Positions 34,189 through 42,575 of a stretch of DNA of 64,000 nucleotides are shown piece after piece (position 1 is the stretch's first letter; every line of letters begins with the position of its first letter). Below the pieces are notes generated by a model that was given only the letters and a program-made list of their open reading frames with translations, had not been told where the DNA came from and did no database searches. This DNA is from Flavobacterium sp. xlx-214 (GTDB taxonomy: Bacteria > Bacteroidota > Bacteroidia > Flavobacteriales > Flavobacteriaceae), in the NCBI RefSeq assembly GCF_013874595.1, contig NZ_CP059431.1:992001-1056000 (forward strand), written 5' to 3'. The position numbers were made by a program, and so were the translations under genes.

Positions 34189-34209
34189 GCAACAGTTAGT
34201 ATAATCAAC

Positions 34210-34863
34210 ATGAAAAGCATATCAAAAATAATAGCTTTGCTATTTATGAATATTAGTTTTACGCTATTTGCTCAAGATCAGCCTATTCAAGATGGAGAAT
34301 GGAAAAATTATTATGATAATGGGCAGCTAAAAGAAATAGGGTTTTACAAAAACGGAGAAAAAGAGGGCGAGTGGAAAAGCTATCATGATAATGGATCATT
34401 AGAAGAGGTTTCTACATATAAAAAGGGCAGACAAGAAGGTAAGTCTGAAGGATATTATGATAATGGTCGTTTAGCATACATCATGTTCTTTGATAATGGA
34501 TATAGAAGAATAGGAGAGTTGACACAGTATTACAAAAACGGTCAATTAATGCAAGAAGAGGTCTTTAATAACGATAAGAAAACCTACCAATTAAAGCGTT
34601 TTTATCCAAATGGTCAACCAGATTATATAGCTAATAAAGAAGGCATTCATTTTCATGGAGATTATAAAAGCTATTATGAGAACGGTCAGTTGAAAATAGA
34701 AGGAGCGTATAATAAAAGCATGCAAATAGGTGTTTGGAAAACGTATTATGAAAACGGTCAGTTAATGAAAAAAGAAACATTCAGTCAAGGAAATCTTATA
34801 GATGTAAAAGAATACTCTGAAAACCAAAAATTCGATAGTCAAGAAATGAAAACCGAAAAGTAA
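34210..34863 (+). CDS. secreted MORN-repeat (YwqK-like) protein
   Basis: 217 residues. The signal peptide (to about 22, ending LFAQ) is followed by about seven YYxNGQLxxE/W repeats such as EWKNYYDNGQLKEIGFYKNG, the toxin-antitoxin YwqK/MORN-like fold. Despite that label no toxin partner is present, and a periplasmic or surface scaffold role is more likely. Its stop overlaps the TolC-family start by one base (TAATG), tying it to the efflux operon. Confidence 0.8.
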   Translation: MKSISKIIALLFMNISFTLFAQDQPIQDGEWKNYYDNGQLKEIGFYKNGEKEGEWKSYHDNGSLEEVSTYKKGRQEGKSEGYYDNGRLAYIMFFDNGYRRIGELTQYYKNGQLMQEEVFNNDKKTYQLKRFYPNGQPDYIANKEGIHFHGDYKSYYENGQLKIEGAYNKSMQIGVWKTYYENGQLMKKETFSQGNLIDVKEYSENQKFDSQEMKTEK

Positions 34864-36224
34864 TGAAAATCATACCAAAAATAGTAACACTTGTGGTGTT
34901 GTTTTGTACAGCAAATGCCACCGCACAAAAACAATGGACATTAGAAGAGTGTATAACACACGCTATGCAAAATAACGTGTCTATTGCGCAGGTTGAGTTA
35001 GACAATAAATTAGCCGAAGTAGATAAAAAAGATGCATACGGTAACTTTTTACCAGGTGTAAACGCCAATGCATCGCACTCTTGGAATATTGGTTTAAACA
35101 CTAACATTACCACGGGGTTGCTAGAAAATCAAACCACGCAGTTTACATCGGTTGGTGCTAATGCCAATGTAGATATTTACAAAGGCTTGCAAAACCAAAA
35201 CCGTTTTAGAAAAGCCAAGTTGGCTATTATATCAGCGCAATATCAGCATTTAAAAATGGAAGAAGATGTAGCGTTAAACGTGGTGAATGCGTATTTGCAA
35301 ATTTTGTTCAACAAAGAAAATTTAAAAGTACAACATCAGCAATTTAGTGCCGACAGTTTGCAATTGGTTCGATCGGAAGCTTTGGTGGATGCCGGTATGA
35401 TTCCTCGTGGCGATTTGTACGATATGAAAGCAACCTTAGCTACAGGTAAACAACGCATTATTCAGGCCGATTATGCTTTGCTTGTTTCAAAAATGAGCTT
35501 GGCGCAATTGTTACAAATGGAAGATTTTAAAGACTTTGATATTGCCGATGTAGCCTATGAGTTTCAAGCAAACAACATCTTTTTTGAATCGCCAGAAAGT
35601 ATTTTCAATAAAGCACGTCAAGAACGCACCGAGTTAAAAATAGCAGAAAACAATGTTTTAATGGCCGAAAAGGATGTAGAAATTGCCAAAGGCGCTTATT
35701 TGCCATCGTTGGTTGGTTTTTATAGTTTTGGTTCGCGTGTTTCGTATGCTAAAATCCCCGATGGTAAAGGAGGAGAAATGAATCCGCCTGCTTTTTTTGA
35801 TCAGTTAGATATGTTCAAGGGGCATAGTTTTGGCTTGCAGCTAAACATTCCTATTTTTAACGGATATGCAACACGTAATAATGTAGAGCGTAGCAGAATT
35901 AATTTAGAGAAGAATAAATTAGCTATGCAACAAAGTGAGTTAGATTTAGAACGAAACATATACACTGCCTATGCCGATGCTAAAGGTGCAATGGAAACTT
36001 ACATTGCCACTAAAGAAACATTAAGAGCTAGAGAGGAAGCTTTTCGTTACAACAAAGAGCGTTATGAAAATGGTATGGCAACCGCATTTGATTACAACCA
36101 AGCGCAAACATTATTGGTAAACACCCAATCTGATTTGCTACGTGCTAAATACGATTATTTGTTCCGCACCCGCATTTTAGAGTTTTATTTTGGTGTTCCT
36201 ATTATACCAACTAATGAAAATTAA
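34863..36224 (+). CDS. TolC family outer-membrane efflux protein
   Basis: 453 residues with a signal peptide (ending NATAQ). Two OEP repeats form the long periplasmic alpha-barrel; YENGMATAFDYNQAQTLLVN and the first-half ALVDAGMIPRGDLYDMKATL are typical turns. It should be the outer-membrane channel for the upstream ABC exporter and adaptor. Translational coupling with the MORN protein suggests that protein may be part of the assembly. It is followed by a strong terminator. Confidence 0.92.
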   Translation: MKIIPKIVTLVVLFCTANATAQKQWTLEECITHAMQNNVSIAQVELDNKLAEVDKKDAYGNFLPGVNANASHSWNIGLNTNITTGLLENQTTQFTSVGANANVDIYKGLQNQNRFRKAKLAIISAQYQHLKMEEDVALNVVNAYLQILFNKENLKVQHQQFSADSLQLVRSEALVDAGMIPRGDLYDMKATLATGKQRIIQADYALLVSKMSLAQLLQMEDFKDFDIADVAYEFQANNIFFESPESIFNKARQERTELKIAENNVLMAEKDVEIAKGAYLPSLVGFYSFGSRVSYAKIPDGKGGEMNPPAFFDQLDMFKGHSFGLQLNIPIFNGYATRNNVERSRINLEKNKLAMQQSELDLERNIYTAYADAKGAMETYIATKETLRAREEAFRYNKERYENGMATAFDYNQAQTLLVNTQSDLLRAKYDYLFRTRILEFYFGVPIIPTNEN

Positions 36225-36231
36225 ATAACAC

Positions 36232-36262
36232 AAAACTTCTGTTTTTATAACAGAAGTTTTTT
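36232..36262 (+). terminator. intrinsic terminator of the efflux operon
   Basis: A 12-bp perfect stem AAAACTTCTGTT/AACAGAAGTTTT, loop TTTAT, then T-run, eight bases after the TolC stop. Confidence 0.88.
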
Positions 36263-36343
36263 AATTTAAACCAATCTTAAAAGTGTCTGTTTTTTTCAGT
36301 ATTTTTGAGAAAGTAAGTAGTGCTTATCAAATCATCAAAAACT

Positions 36344-38548
36344 ATGTTTCGATTTATTTTTGGACTCTTTTTATTCTTAAATGTTTGCTTTGTAGTAAAA
36401 GCACAAGAAACCAATCGTCCCAAAATAGGTTTGGTATTAAGTGGTGGTGGTGCCAAAGGTTTTGCACATATTGGTGTGTTAAAAGTGTTGGAAGAGCAAG
36501 GCGTAAAAATCGATTATATTGGTGGTACCAGTATGGGGGCTATTATTGGCGGTTTGTACGCATCGGGTTATACAGCCAATCAGCTAGATTCTATCTTTAA
36601 AACGGTTGATGCTGATGCTTTACTTCAGGATTACATCCCTAGAAACTCAAAATCGTTCTACGAAAAACAAAACGATGAAATTTATGCCATTCAACTCCCT
36701 TTTGATGATTTCAAAATAGGCGCGCCTGTATCGCTATCAAAAGGCATGTACAATTACAATATGCTTAATCGTTTGTTGGCACATGCGCGTTATCAAAACG
36801 ATTTCTCTAAATTGCCTATACCTTTTCTTTGTATTGCTACCGATGTTGTTACAGGGCAGCAAGTAATTCTGGAAAAAGGTAATTTGCCGCAAAGTATTTT
36901 GGCAAGTGGCGCTTTTCCATCGTTATACACGCCTGTTGAAATTGATGATAAATTGTTGATTGATGGCGGTGTGGTGAACAATTATCCTATTGCCGAAATT
37001 AGAAACAAAGGCATTGATATCATTATTGGGGTTGATGTGCAAGACGGTATGAAGGATAAATCGAAAATTAAAGGAGTTACCGATGTTTTAATGCAAATTG
37101 CCAACTATGGTATGTACCGAGGTATGGATGGCAAACAACTAAAAACAGATATTTACATTAAACCCGATATTGCAAATTTCTCAGTAGTTACATTTGATAA
37201 AGGATCCGAAATTATTGCTAAAGGAGTAGAAGCTGCTTTAAAGGAACTACCAGAAATAAAAAAAATAAGTTCTAATTATTATAAAAAACCTTTGCCAAAA
37301 TATGTTATAAATGATACTATTCATATTCATTCTGTAAAGGTGAACCCTTTAAAAAGCTACAATAAAGATTATGTGTTTGGTAAATTAGGGTATTTTAAGC
37401 AAGAATGTGTGCCTTTTAGTAGGTTAGAGGATGGAATAACCAATTTAAATGCAACACAGAATTTTAGTGGTATTAATTATCATTTTGAAAAAGGAGAAGA
37501 AGGCGATGATTTGATATTAGATTTAAAGGAAAATACAACTAACACATTCTTAAAGTTTGGGTTGCATTTTGATAATCTCTACAAAAGTGCTGCTTTAATA
37601 AATGTTACGCACAAAAAATTATTGTTTAAGAATGATGTTGCTTCGCTTGATTTTGTCTTTGGCGATAACATACGCTATAACTTTAATTACTTTGTAGATA
37701 ACGGTTTTAGGTGGAGTTATGGTGCCCAAAGTAGGTTAAACAAGTTTAAGTACAACATAAAACCGTATGAAACCGATGTTGTAGCACCTCAATTTTTAGG
37801 ATTAGATGTTTTTAACGCAGATTGGGTTGATTTATCCAACCGTTTGTATTTGCAAAATTATTACAACGATAAGTTTTTAATTGGTTTAGGTTTAGAACAT
37901 AAATATCAAATAGTGGATATTACTAACGTTAAGCTAGAACGCAACTGGTTAGATAATAGTCATTACTTAAGTACGTACTTCAATGTAGTTTTAGATACGT
38001 ATGACAATAAGTACTTTCCAACAAAAGGAGTCAGTTTTAATGCCGAAGTAAAACATATGTTTTTATCATCAGATTACAACAAGAATTTTGAACCTTTTAC
38101 ACAGATTAATGGTGAGTTAGGTGTTGTGAAAACATTTGCTAATAGGGTTTCCGTAGAATTAAAGGCCGATATTGGTGTAACCATAGGTAGTACGCCATCT
38201 ATTAACTTAAATTATTCTTTTGGTGGTTATGGCTTTCAGTCTATATCAAATGTAAAACCTTTTTACGGATATGATTTTTTAAGTGTTAATGCCAACTCTT
38301 ATCTAAAATCACTTTTGCGAGTTGATTATCGTTTTTACAAAAGACATCATTTAAATGCAACAGCTAATTTTATGTACTTAAAAAATGCTATGTTTCAGTA
38401 TAATGATTGGTTAGAACTTCCTATTAATTCAGGCTACGCTTTAGGATACGGTTTTCAAACTGTTATAGGTCCTATTGAAATTAAACAATCCTATTCGCCC
38501 GAAATTAAAACCCATTACACTTGGTTTGGTATTGGTTTTTGGTTTTAA
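36344..38548 (+). CDS. patatin-like phospholipase with outer-membrane barrel
   Basis: 734 residues from ATG 36344, giving a signal peptide (MFRFIFGLFLFLNVCFVVKA). The patatin domain (about 25–300) has the oxyanion loop SGGGAKG, nucleophile S63 in GGTSMGA and D207 in IDGGVVNNYP. A POTRA-like linker follows and then a C-terminal beta-barrel (about 400–734) ending WFGIGFWF. This is the PlpD/type Vd-like fusion common in Bacteroidota, so the lipase may be displayed at or passed through the outer membrane. A GTG start at 36320 is possible but spoils the signal peptide. Confidence 0.88.
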   Translation: MFRFIFGLFLFLNVCFVVKAQETNRPKIGLVLSGGGAKGFAHIGVLKVLEEQGVKIDYIGGTSMGAIIGGLYASGYTANQLDSIFKTVDADALLQDYIPRNSKSFYEKQNDEIYAIQLPFDDFKIGAPVSLSKGMYNYNMLNRLLAHARYQNDFSKLPIPFLCIATDVVTGQQVILEKGNLPQSILASGAFPSLYTPVEIDDKLLIDGGVVNNYPIAEIRNKGIDIIIGVDVQDGMKDKSKIKGVTDVLMQIANYGMYRGMDGKQLKTDIYIKPDIANFSVVTFDKGSEIIAKGVEAALKELPEIKKISSNYYKKPLPKYVINDTIHIHSVKVNPLKSYNKDYVFGKLGYFKQECVPFSRLEDGITNLNATQNFSGINYHFEKGEEGDDLILDLKENTTNTFLKFGLHFDNLYKSAALINVTHKKLLFKNDVASLDFVFGDNIRYNFNYFVDNGFRWSYGAQSRLNKFKYNIKPYETDVVAPQFLGLDVFNADWVDLSNRLYLQNYYNDKFLIGLGLEHKYQIVDITNVKLERNWLDNSHYLSTYFNVVLDTYDNKYFPTKGVSFNAEVKHMFLSSDYNKNFEPFTQINGELGVVKTFANRVSVELKADIGVTIGSTPSINLNYSFGGYGFQSISNVKPFYGYDFLSVNANSYLKSLLRVDYRFYKRHHLNATANFMYLKNAMFQYNDWLELPINSGYALGYGFQTVIGPIEIKQSYSPEIKTHYTWFGIGFWF

Positions 38549-38605
38549 ATTACCTTTTAGTAGCATATTTTGGTTAAAATTATGATATCTCCAAAAAATT
38601 GTTTT

Positions 38606-38613
38606 TATATTTG
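38606..38613 (+). promoter_or_regulatory. promoter -7 element of hmgA transcript
   Basis: TATATTTG, an exact TAnnTTTG match. The predicted start of transcription falls at about 38619–38620, leaving a leader of about 110 nt that contains a mini-ORF and a terminator-like hairpin. Confidence 0.6.
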
Positions 38614-38619
38614 TTAAGT

Positions 38620-38682
38620 ATGAAAATATGGCATGGACTATTATCGCAATTAAAATACTTCATTAAACGAAATCCGGAATGA
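38620..38682 (+). CDS. 20-codon leader ORF (candidate leader peptide)
   Basis: ATG…TGA encoding MKIWHGLLSQLKYFIKRNPE, beginning at or within a base or two of the predicted transcription start, so possibly leaderless. It contains Trp4 and adjacent Tyr13-Phe14 codons, and its stop lies three bases before a hairpin plus T-run. The downstream gene degrades a tyrosine/phenylalanine catabolite. The arrangement resembles ribosome-mediated attenuation, but translation is not shown and the ORF could be chance. Confidence 0.35.
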   Translation: MKIWHGLLSQLKYFIKRNPE

Positions 38683-38685
38683 GGT

Positions 38686-38706
38686 AAAGCATAACTATGC
38701 TTTTTT
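38686..38706 (+). terminator. terminator-like hairpin in hmgA leader
   Basis: A stem AAAGCAT/ATGCTTT with loop AACT followed by T6. It lies 26 bases upstream of the hmgA start, inside the leader, so it would act as an attenuator rather than the terminator of an upstream gene, whose stop is 137 bases earlier and before the promoter. Confidence 0.55.
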
Positions 38707-38731
38707 GTTAAATCATTTAAAGAAATAATGT

Positions 38732-39889
38732 ATGCCCTTATACCATAAATTAGGAAATATTCCTCCAAAAAGACATACCCAATTCCGTAAACCAAACGGC
38801 GATTTATACTACGAACAATTGTTTGGTACTATTGGTTTTGATGGTATGTCAACCAATTTATATCATGAGCAACGCCCAACACAAGTAAAAGAAATTAAAG
38901 GTTCTTACAGTGTTAAGCCAAAAATTGCACGTGCTAATAATATTCAATCGTATCGCTTTAGAGGATTTCAGGTACCACAAATACCCGATTTTTTAGAAAG
39001 TAGAAAAGCAGTTTTAACCAATAGTGATTGTACTATTACATTGGCTGCGCCTACTAATAAAACACAAGATTATTTTTATAAAAATACCGATGCCGATGAA
39101 TTGATTTTTATTCACAAAGGCACAGGTAAATTACGTACCATTTTAGGTAATTTAGATTTTAAATACGGCGATTATTTGCTAATTCCTCGTGGTATTATCT
39201 ATAAAATTGATTTTGATACAGACGATAATCGTTTGTTTATTGTAGAATCGCGCAGACCTATTTATACCCCTAAACGCTACCGTAACTGGTTTGGTCAGTT
39301 GTTAGAGCATTCGCCATTTTGCGAACGTGATATCCGCAGACCGTATGAATTAGAAACGAACGATGAAAAAGGAGAGTTCTTAATTAAAGTTCGCAAGCAA
39401 GACGAAATTTTTGATATGGTATACGCAACGCATCCTTTTGATGTTGTTGGTTACGATGGGTACAATTATCCTTATGCGTTCTCTATTCACGATTTTGAAC
39501 CTATAACAGGTAGTATACACCAACCGCCACCGGTGCATCAAACTTTTGAAACAGATGCGTTTGTAGTTTGTTCTTTTGTGCCACGTATGTATGATTATCA
39601 TCCAGATGCAATTCCTGCACCATACAATCACAGTAATATCGATTCTGATGAGGTTTTGTATTATGTAGATGGTGATTTTATGAGCAGAAAAGATATTGCG
39701 CCAGGACACATTTCTTTACATCCAGCAGGTATTCCACACGGACCGCACCCTGGTACAATGGAAAAAAGTATAGGGCAAACCCGTACCGAAGAATTAGCTG
39801 TTATGGTAGATACGTTTAAACCTTTAATGGTTACCGAAGAAGCTATGAAAATTGCCGATGAGCAATATTACCAATCGTGGTTAGATTAA
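38732..39889 (+). CDS. hmgA: homogentisate 1,2-dioxygenase
   Basis: 385 residues. A non-haem Fe(II) enzyme that opens the ring of homogentisate to maleylacetoacetate in tyrosine/phenylalanine degradation. The N-terminus MPLYHKLGNIPPKRHTQFRK and the cupin C-terminal part (SLHPAGIPHGPHPGTMEKS, with iron-binding His) match the compact Bacteroidota homologues. hppD, which makes homogentisate, lies two genes downstream. The isomerase and fumarylacetoacetase of the pathway are not in the window. Confidence 0.94.
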   Translation: MPLYHKLGNIPPKRHTQFRKPNGDLYYEQLFGTIGFDGMSTNLYHEQRPTQVKEIKGSYSVKPKIARANNIQSYRFRGFQVPQIPDFLESRKAVLTNSDCTITLAAPTNKTQDYFYKNTDADELIFIHKGTGKLRTILGNLDFKYGDYLLIPRGIIYKIDFDTDDNRLFIVESRRPIYTPKRYRNWFGQLLEHSPFCERDIRRPYELETNDEKGEFLIKVRKQDEIFDMVYATHPFDVVGYDGYNYPYAFSIHDFEPITGSIHQPPPVHQTFETDAFVVCSFVPRMYDYHPDAIPAPYNHSNIDSDEVLYYVDGDFMSRKDIAPGHISLHPAGIPHGPHPGTMEKSIGQTRTEELAVMVDTFKPLMVTEEAMKIADEQYYQSWLD

Positions 39890-39899
39890 GAAATAGTAG

Positions 39900-40355
39900 A
39901 TGCATCAAAATAAATTACCTGCCGATCCAAGTTCATTAACATTAGGAATCATTGCATTATGCATAGGAGTTGTTTTAGGTTGTTGTGGCTTTTCTATTAT
40001 AGGAGTAATCCTTTCAATAATTGGGCTATTAAGTGCTAATAAAAGCTTGCAACAATTTGATCTTAACCCTAATATGTATTTGCTTAACAGTAAAAATAAT
40101 GTAAGCACTGCAAAAGTAATAAACATTATTGCGCTAATAATCAATGGGGCAATTACACTGTTTTTTGTAGCTTATTTTATTATTTACGGTACAGTAATGC
40201 TTTCAATGTTAAGTTTTTTAAAAAATATAGATCAAAAGGAAACAACCCAAGAGCAGTATAATTATGATGAAGAAGATGTTGCAAATGAAACAGATTCTAT
40301 CAACAATGAGGCAGACTCTATTTATAATTACCAAGATTCTTTGAATCAAGAATAA
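39900..40355 (+). CDS. CCC-motif small membrane protein
   Basis: 151 residues: two membrane hairpins (about 15–45 and 70–103) and a very acidic, Asn-rich C-terminal tail (about 115–151). The LGIIALCIGVVLGCCGFSII region followed by IGLLSANKSLQQFDLNPNMY matches the flavobacterial CCC-motif/DUF4190-like proteins. Its role is unknown. It is placed between hmgA (10-base gap) and hppD (29-base gap), so it is very likely cotranscribed with tyrosine catabolism, though the family is not known to be catabolic. Confidence 0.75.
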   Translation: MHQNKLPADPSSLTLGIIALCIGVVLGCCGFSIIGVILSIIGLLSANKSLQQFDLNPNMYLLNSKNNVSTAKVINIIALIINGAITLFFVAYFIIYGTVMLSMLSFLKNIDQKETTQEQYNYDEEDVANETDSINNEADSIYNYQDSLNQE

Positions 40356-40384
40356 AATAACAACAATAACTAAATAATTAAATT

Positions 40385-41545
40385 ATGTCACAAGAATTAA
40401 AATCTGTAGAATACGGATTAGAAAAAATATTTGAAGGAGCACAAGACTTTTTACCAATTTTAGGAACAGATTACGTAGAGTTTTATGTAGGTAACGCTAA
40501 ACAAGCGGCGCATTACTACAAAACAGCTTTTGGTTTTCAATCTGAGGCTTACTCAGGTTTAGAAACAGGAGTACGTGATAGAGCTTCTTATGTAATTAAA
40601 CAAGACAAAATTCGTTTAGTACTTACAACGGCTTTAAACTCAGAATCTCCAATTGGTGAGCACGTAAAAAAACACGGTGACGGAGTTAAAGTGGTAGCGT
40701 TATGGGTAGAAGATGCGCGTTCTGCTTACGAAGAAACTACAAAACGTGGAGCAAAATCTTTTATGGAGCCTACTGTTACTTCTGATGAAAACGGTGAAGT
40801 AGTACAAGCTGGTATTTTTGCTTACGGTGAAACAGTATTTATGTTTACAGAGCGTAAAAACTACAACGGTTTGTTTATGCCAGGTTACGTTAAGTGGGAA
40901 ACAGACTACAACCCTGCACCAGTTGGTTTAAAATTCATTGACCACATGGTAGGAAACGTTGGTTGGGATCAAATGAACGTTTGGGTTAAATGGTTTGAAG
41001 ATGTATTAGGTTTTGTTAACTTCTTATCTTTTGATGACAAACAAATTACAACAGAATATTCTGCTTTAATGTCTAAAGTAATGGCAAATGGTAACGGAAG
41101 AATTAAATTCCCTATCAATGAGCCTGCTGAAGGAAAGAAAAAATCGCAAATTGAAGAGTATTTAGATTTTTATGAAGATGAAGGTGTACAACATATTGCC
41201 GTTGCTACAGATGATATCTTAAAAACAGTTGCCGATATGAAAGCACGTGGAGTTGAGTTCTTATCTATTCCACCTCAAAGTTATTATGATGCTATTCCAG
41301 AACGTTTAAAAGACCACATGGATAAATTCAAAGAAGATATCAATGAATTACAAAAATTAGGTATCATGATTGATGCTGATGAAGAAGGATATTTATTACA
41401 AATCTTCACAAAACCAGTAGAAGATCGTCCAACATTATTCTTTGAAGTAATTCAACGTATGGGTGCTCGTGGTTTTGGTGCAGGTAACTTTAAAGCGTTA
41501 TTTGAATCAATTGAAAGAGAACAAGAAAAGAGAGGAACTCTTTAA
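40385..41545 (+). CDS. hppD: 4-hydroxyphenylpyruvate dioxygenase
   Basis: 386 residues. It converts 4-hydroxyphenylpyruvate to homogentisate. Two vicinal-oxygen-chelate domains are present; the Fe(II) ligands are expected at H187 (IDHMVGNV), H270 (VQHIAVATDD) and E354 (LFFEVIQRMG). The C-terminal helix AGNFKALFESIEREQE gates the active site. Codon use is strongly biased, suggesting high expression. It directly follows hmgA and a small membrane protein, so the two consecutive steps of the pathway are coexpressed. Confidence 0.97.
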   Translation: MSQELKSVEYGLEKIFEGAQDFLPILGTDYVEFYVGNAKQAAHYYKTAFGFQSEAYSGLETGVRDRASYVIKQDKIRLVLTTALNSESPIGEHVKKHGDGVKVVALWVEDARSAYEETTKRGAKSFMEPTVTSDENGEVVQAGIFAYGETVFMFTERKNYNGLFMPGYVKWETDYNPAPVGLKFIDHMVGNVGWDQMNVWVKWFEDVLGFVNFLSFDDKQITTEYSALMSKVMANGNGRIKFPINEPAEGKKKSQIEEYLDFYEDEGVQHIAVATDDILKTVADMKARGVEFLSIPPQSYYDAIPERLKDHMDKFKEDINELQKLGIMIDADEEGYLLQIFTKPVEDRPTLFFEVIQRMGARGFGAGNFKALFESIEREQEKRGTL

Positions 41546-41621
41546 AAATCTGCTTTTTAAGTATATTTAGTTAAACTTATGTTAAACACCAAATAGTGCT
41601 TATTAATGCAAAATAAAAACC

Positions 41622-41629
41622 TACCTTTG
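41622..41629 (+). promoter_or_regulatory. promoter core of candidate small RNA
   Basis: TACCTTTG followed by CACTCGCA. The same TTTGCACTCGCA string follows rRNA promoter P1 at 56698–56709, suggesting a strong, rRNA-like promoter. No coding start follows within 75 bases. Confidence 0.6.
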
Positions 41630-41633
41630 CACT

Positions 41634-41747
41634 CGCAAAAACAAAGTTATATAGCTTTGTTTGAGTGTAATAAATTTTTCATAATTTATAGTTTTTTGGT
41701 TGGTTAATAGCATGAAAACTCAGTCGGTTATCGACTGGGTTTTTTTG
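41634..41747 (+). ncRNA. candidate structured small RNA (about 110 nt)
   Basis: Bounded by an rRNA-like promoter core (41622–41629) and a strong terminator (41715–41746). Two further stem-loops lie between: AACAAAG/CTTTGTT (41640–41661) and ATAAATT/AATTTAT (41670–41689). It does not look like SRP RNA, tmRNA or a tRNA. It could be an independent sRNA or a terminated leader of the downstream DUF3108 operon. No Rfam family is identified by eye. Confidence 0.4.
41715..41746 (+). terminator. strong intrinsic terminator
   Basis: A 12-pair stem (AAAACTCAGTCG with CGACTGGGTTTT, one T·G), loop GTTAT, then a T-run. It lies 170 bases after the hppD stop and 62 bases before the DUF3108 ATG, downstream of the small-RNA promoter. 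Confidence 0.85.
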
Positions 41748-41780
41748 TTTTCAATTAACTTTGGAATAAATTTTGTTTTG

Positions 41781-41788
41781 TATCTTTC
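41781..41788 (+). promoter_or_regulatory. promoter of the DUF3108–kynA–M23–pgi operon
   Basis: TATCTTTC (one mismatch to TAnnTTTG), with TTG at 41761–41763 about 17 bases upstream, 19 bases before the ATG at 41808. It lies downstream of the terminator, supporting an independent operon start. Confidence 0.5.
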
Positions 41789-41807
41789 CAAAAAATTGAA
41801 CTGTGTT

Positions 41808-42575
41808 ATGAATAAAATAATAATAACTTTTACATTGCTTCTAATGTCCTTTGTGGGCTTTGGTCAATCAGCATTCAAATCGGGCGAATATTTTAAATTT
41901 CAAGTATCTTATGGCTTTATAAATGCAGGTATTGCTACATTAGAACTTAAAGATGCTACTTATAATGGCAAAAGTGTTTTTCATGCAAAAGGCTATGGTT
42001 ATACTACAGGTGTGTCTAAAACCTTTTTTAAAGTGAAAGATGATTATCAAAGTTATTTTGATAAATCAACAGGGCAACCTTATCGTTTTGTTCGAAAAAT
42101 TCAAGAAGGCGGTTATAATCGCAACCAAGAAGGCTTTATTGATTATAAAAGCAACACCGTTTTGTTGAAAGATCACAAAACAAACACAGAACGTACTTTT
42201 AATGTGCATTCCAAAATTCAAGATGTAATTTCATCGTTTTATCATTTAAGAAATCATGAAAAGTTAGGATCAATGAAAGTAGGGGAAACCTTGCAAATTG
42301 ATATGTTTTTTGATGATGAAATCTTTAAATTTAAACTAAAATTTATGGGTTATGAGAAAATTAAAACTAAATTTGGAACGGTAAATACAATGAAGTTTCG
42401 TCCGTACGTACAATCTGGACGAGTTTTTAAAGAACAAGAAAGTTTAACTATGTGGGTTTCAAACGATGAAAACCGTGTGCCTATTAAAATTCAGGCAAGT
42501 TTATTAGTAGGTTCTTTAAAGGCGGAGTTAATTCAATACAAAAATTTAAAAACCCCTTTGAAAGTTGTAAAATAA
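41808..42575 (+). CDS. DUF3108 domain-containing secreted protein
   Basis: 255 residues from ATG 41808 with a signal peptide (MNKIIITFTLLLMSFVGFGQ). The pattern FKSGEYFKFQVSYGFINAGI, DYKSNTVLLKD and the closing LMVSNDENRVPIKI-type strand match DUF3108, a periplasmic beta-barrel-like or lipocalin-like domain of unknown role. Frame-compatible codons back to 41700 pass through a terminator, so the longer form was rejected. It overlaps the dioxygenase gene by one base. Confidence 0.85.
   Translation: MNKIIITFTLLLMSFVGFGQSAFKSGEYFKFQVSYGFINAGIATLELKDATYNGKSVFHAKGYGYTTGVSKTFFKVKDDYQSYFDKSTGQPYRFVRKIQEGGYNRNQEGFIDYKSNTVLLKDHKTNTERTFNVHSKIQDVISSFYHLRNHEKLGSMKVGETLQIDMFFDDEIFKFKLKFMGYEKIKTKFGTVNTMKFRPYVQSGRVFKEQESLTMWVSNDENRVPIKIQASLLVGSLKAELIQYKNLKTPLKVVK

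Noticed and set aside
34210-34863. Toxin-antitoxin system suggested by the YwqK/MORN similarity
   Set aside because: The protein has a signal peptide and is coupled to tolC; no toxin-like partner lies next to it. The antitoxin label of this repeat family is not informative here.
36283-36600. A 105-residue ORF overlapping the patatin gene start in another frame
   Set aside because: It is a shadow of the patatin coding region; the composition is not protein-like and the patatin motifs are in the other frame.
38580-38795. A 71-residue minus-strand ORF over the hmgA leader
   Set aside because: It overlaps the promoter, leader hairpin and start of hmgA and resembles no protein; antisense chance ORF.
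41700-41807. N-terminal extension of the DUF3108 gene back to 41700 (or an internal ATG at 41712)
   Set aside because: The codons pass through a strong terminator and a promoter core, and the resulting N-terminus would destroy the signal peptide starting at 41808.
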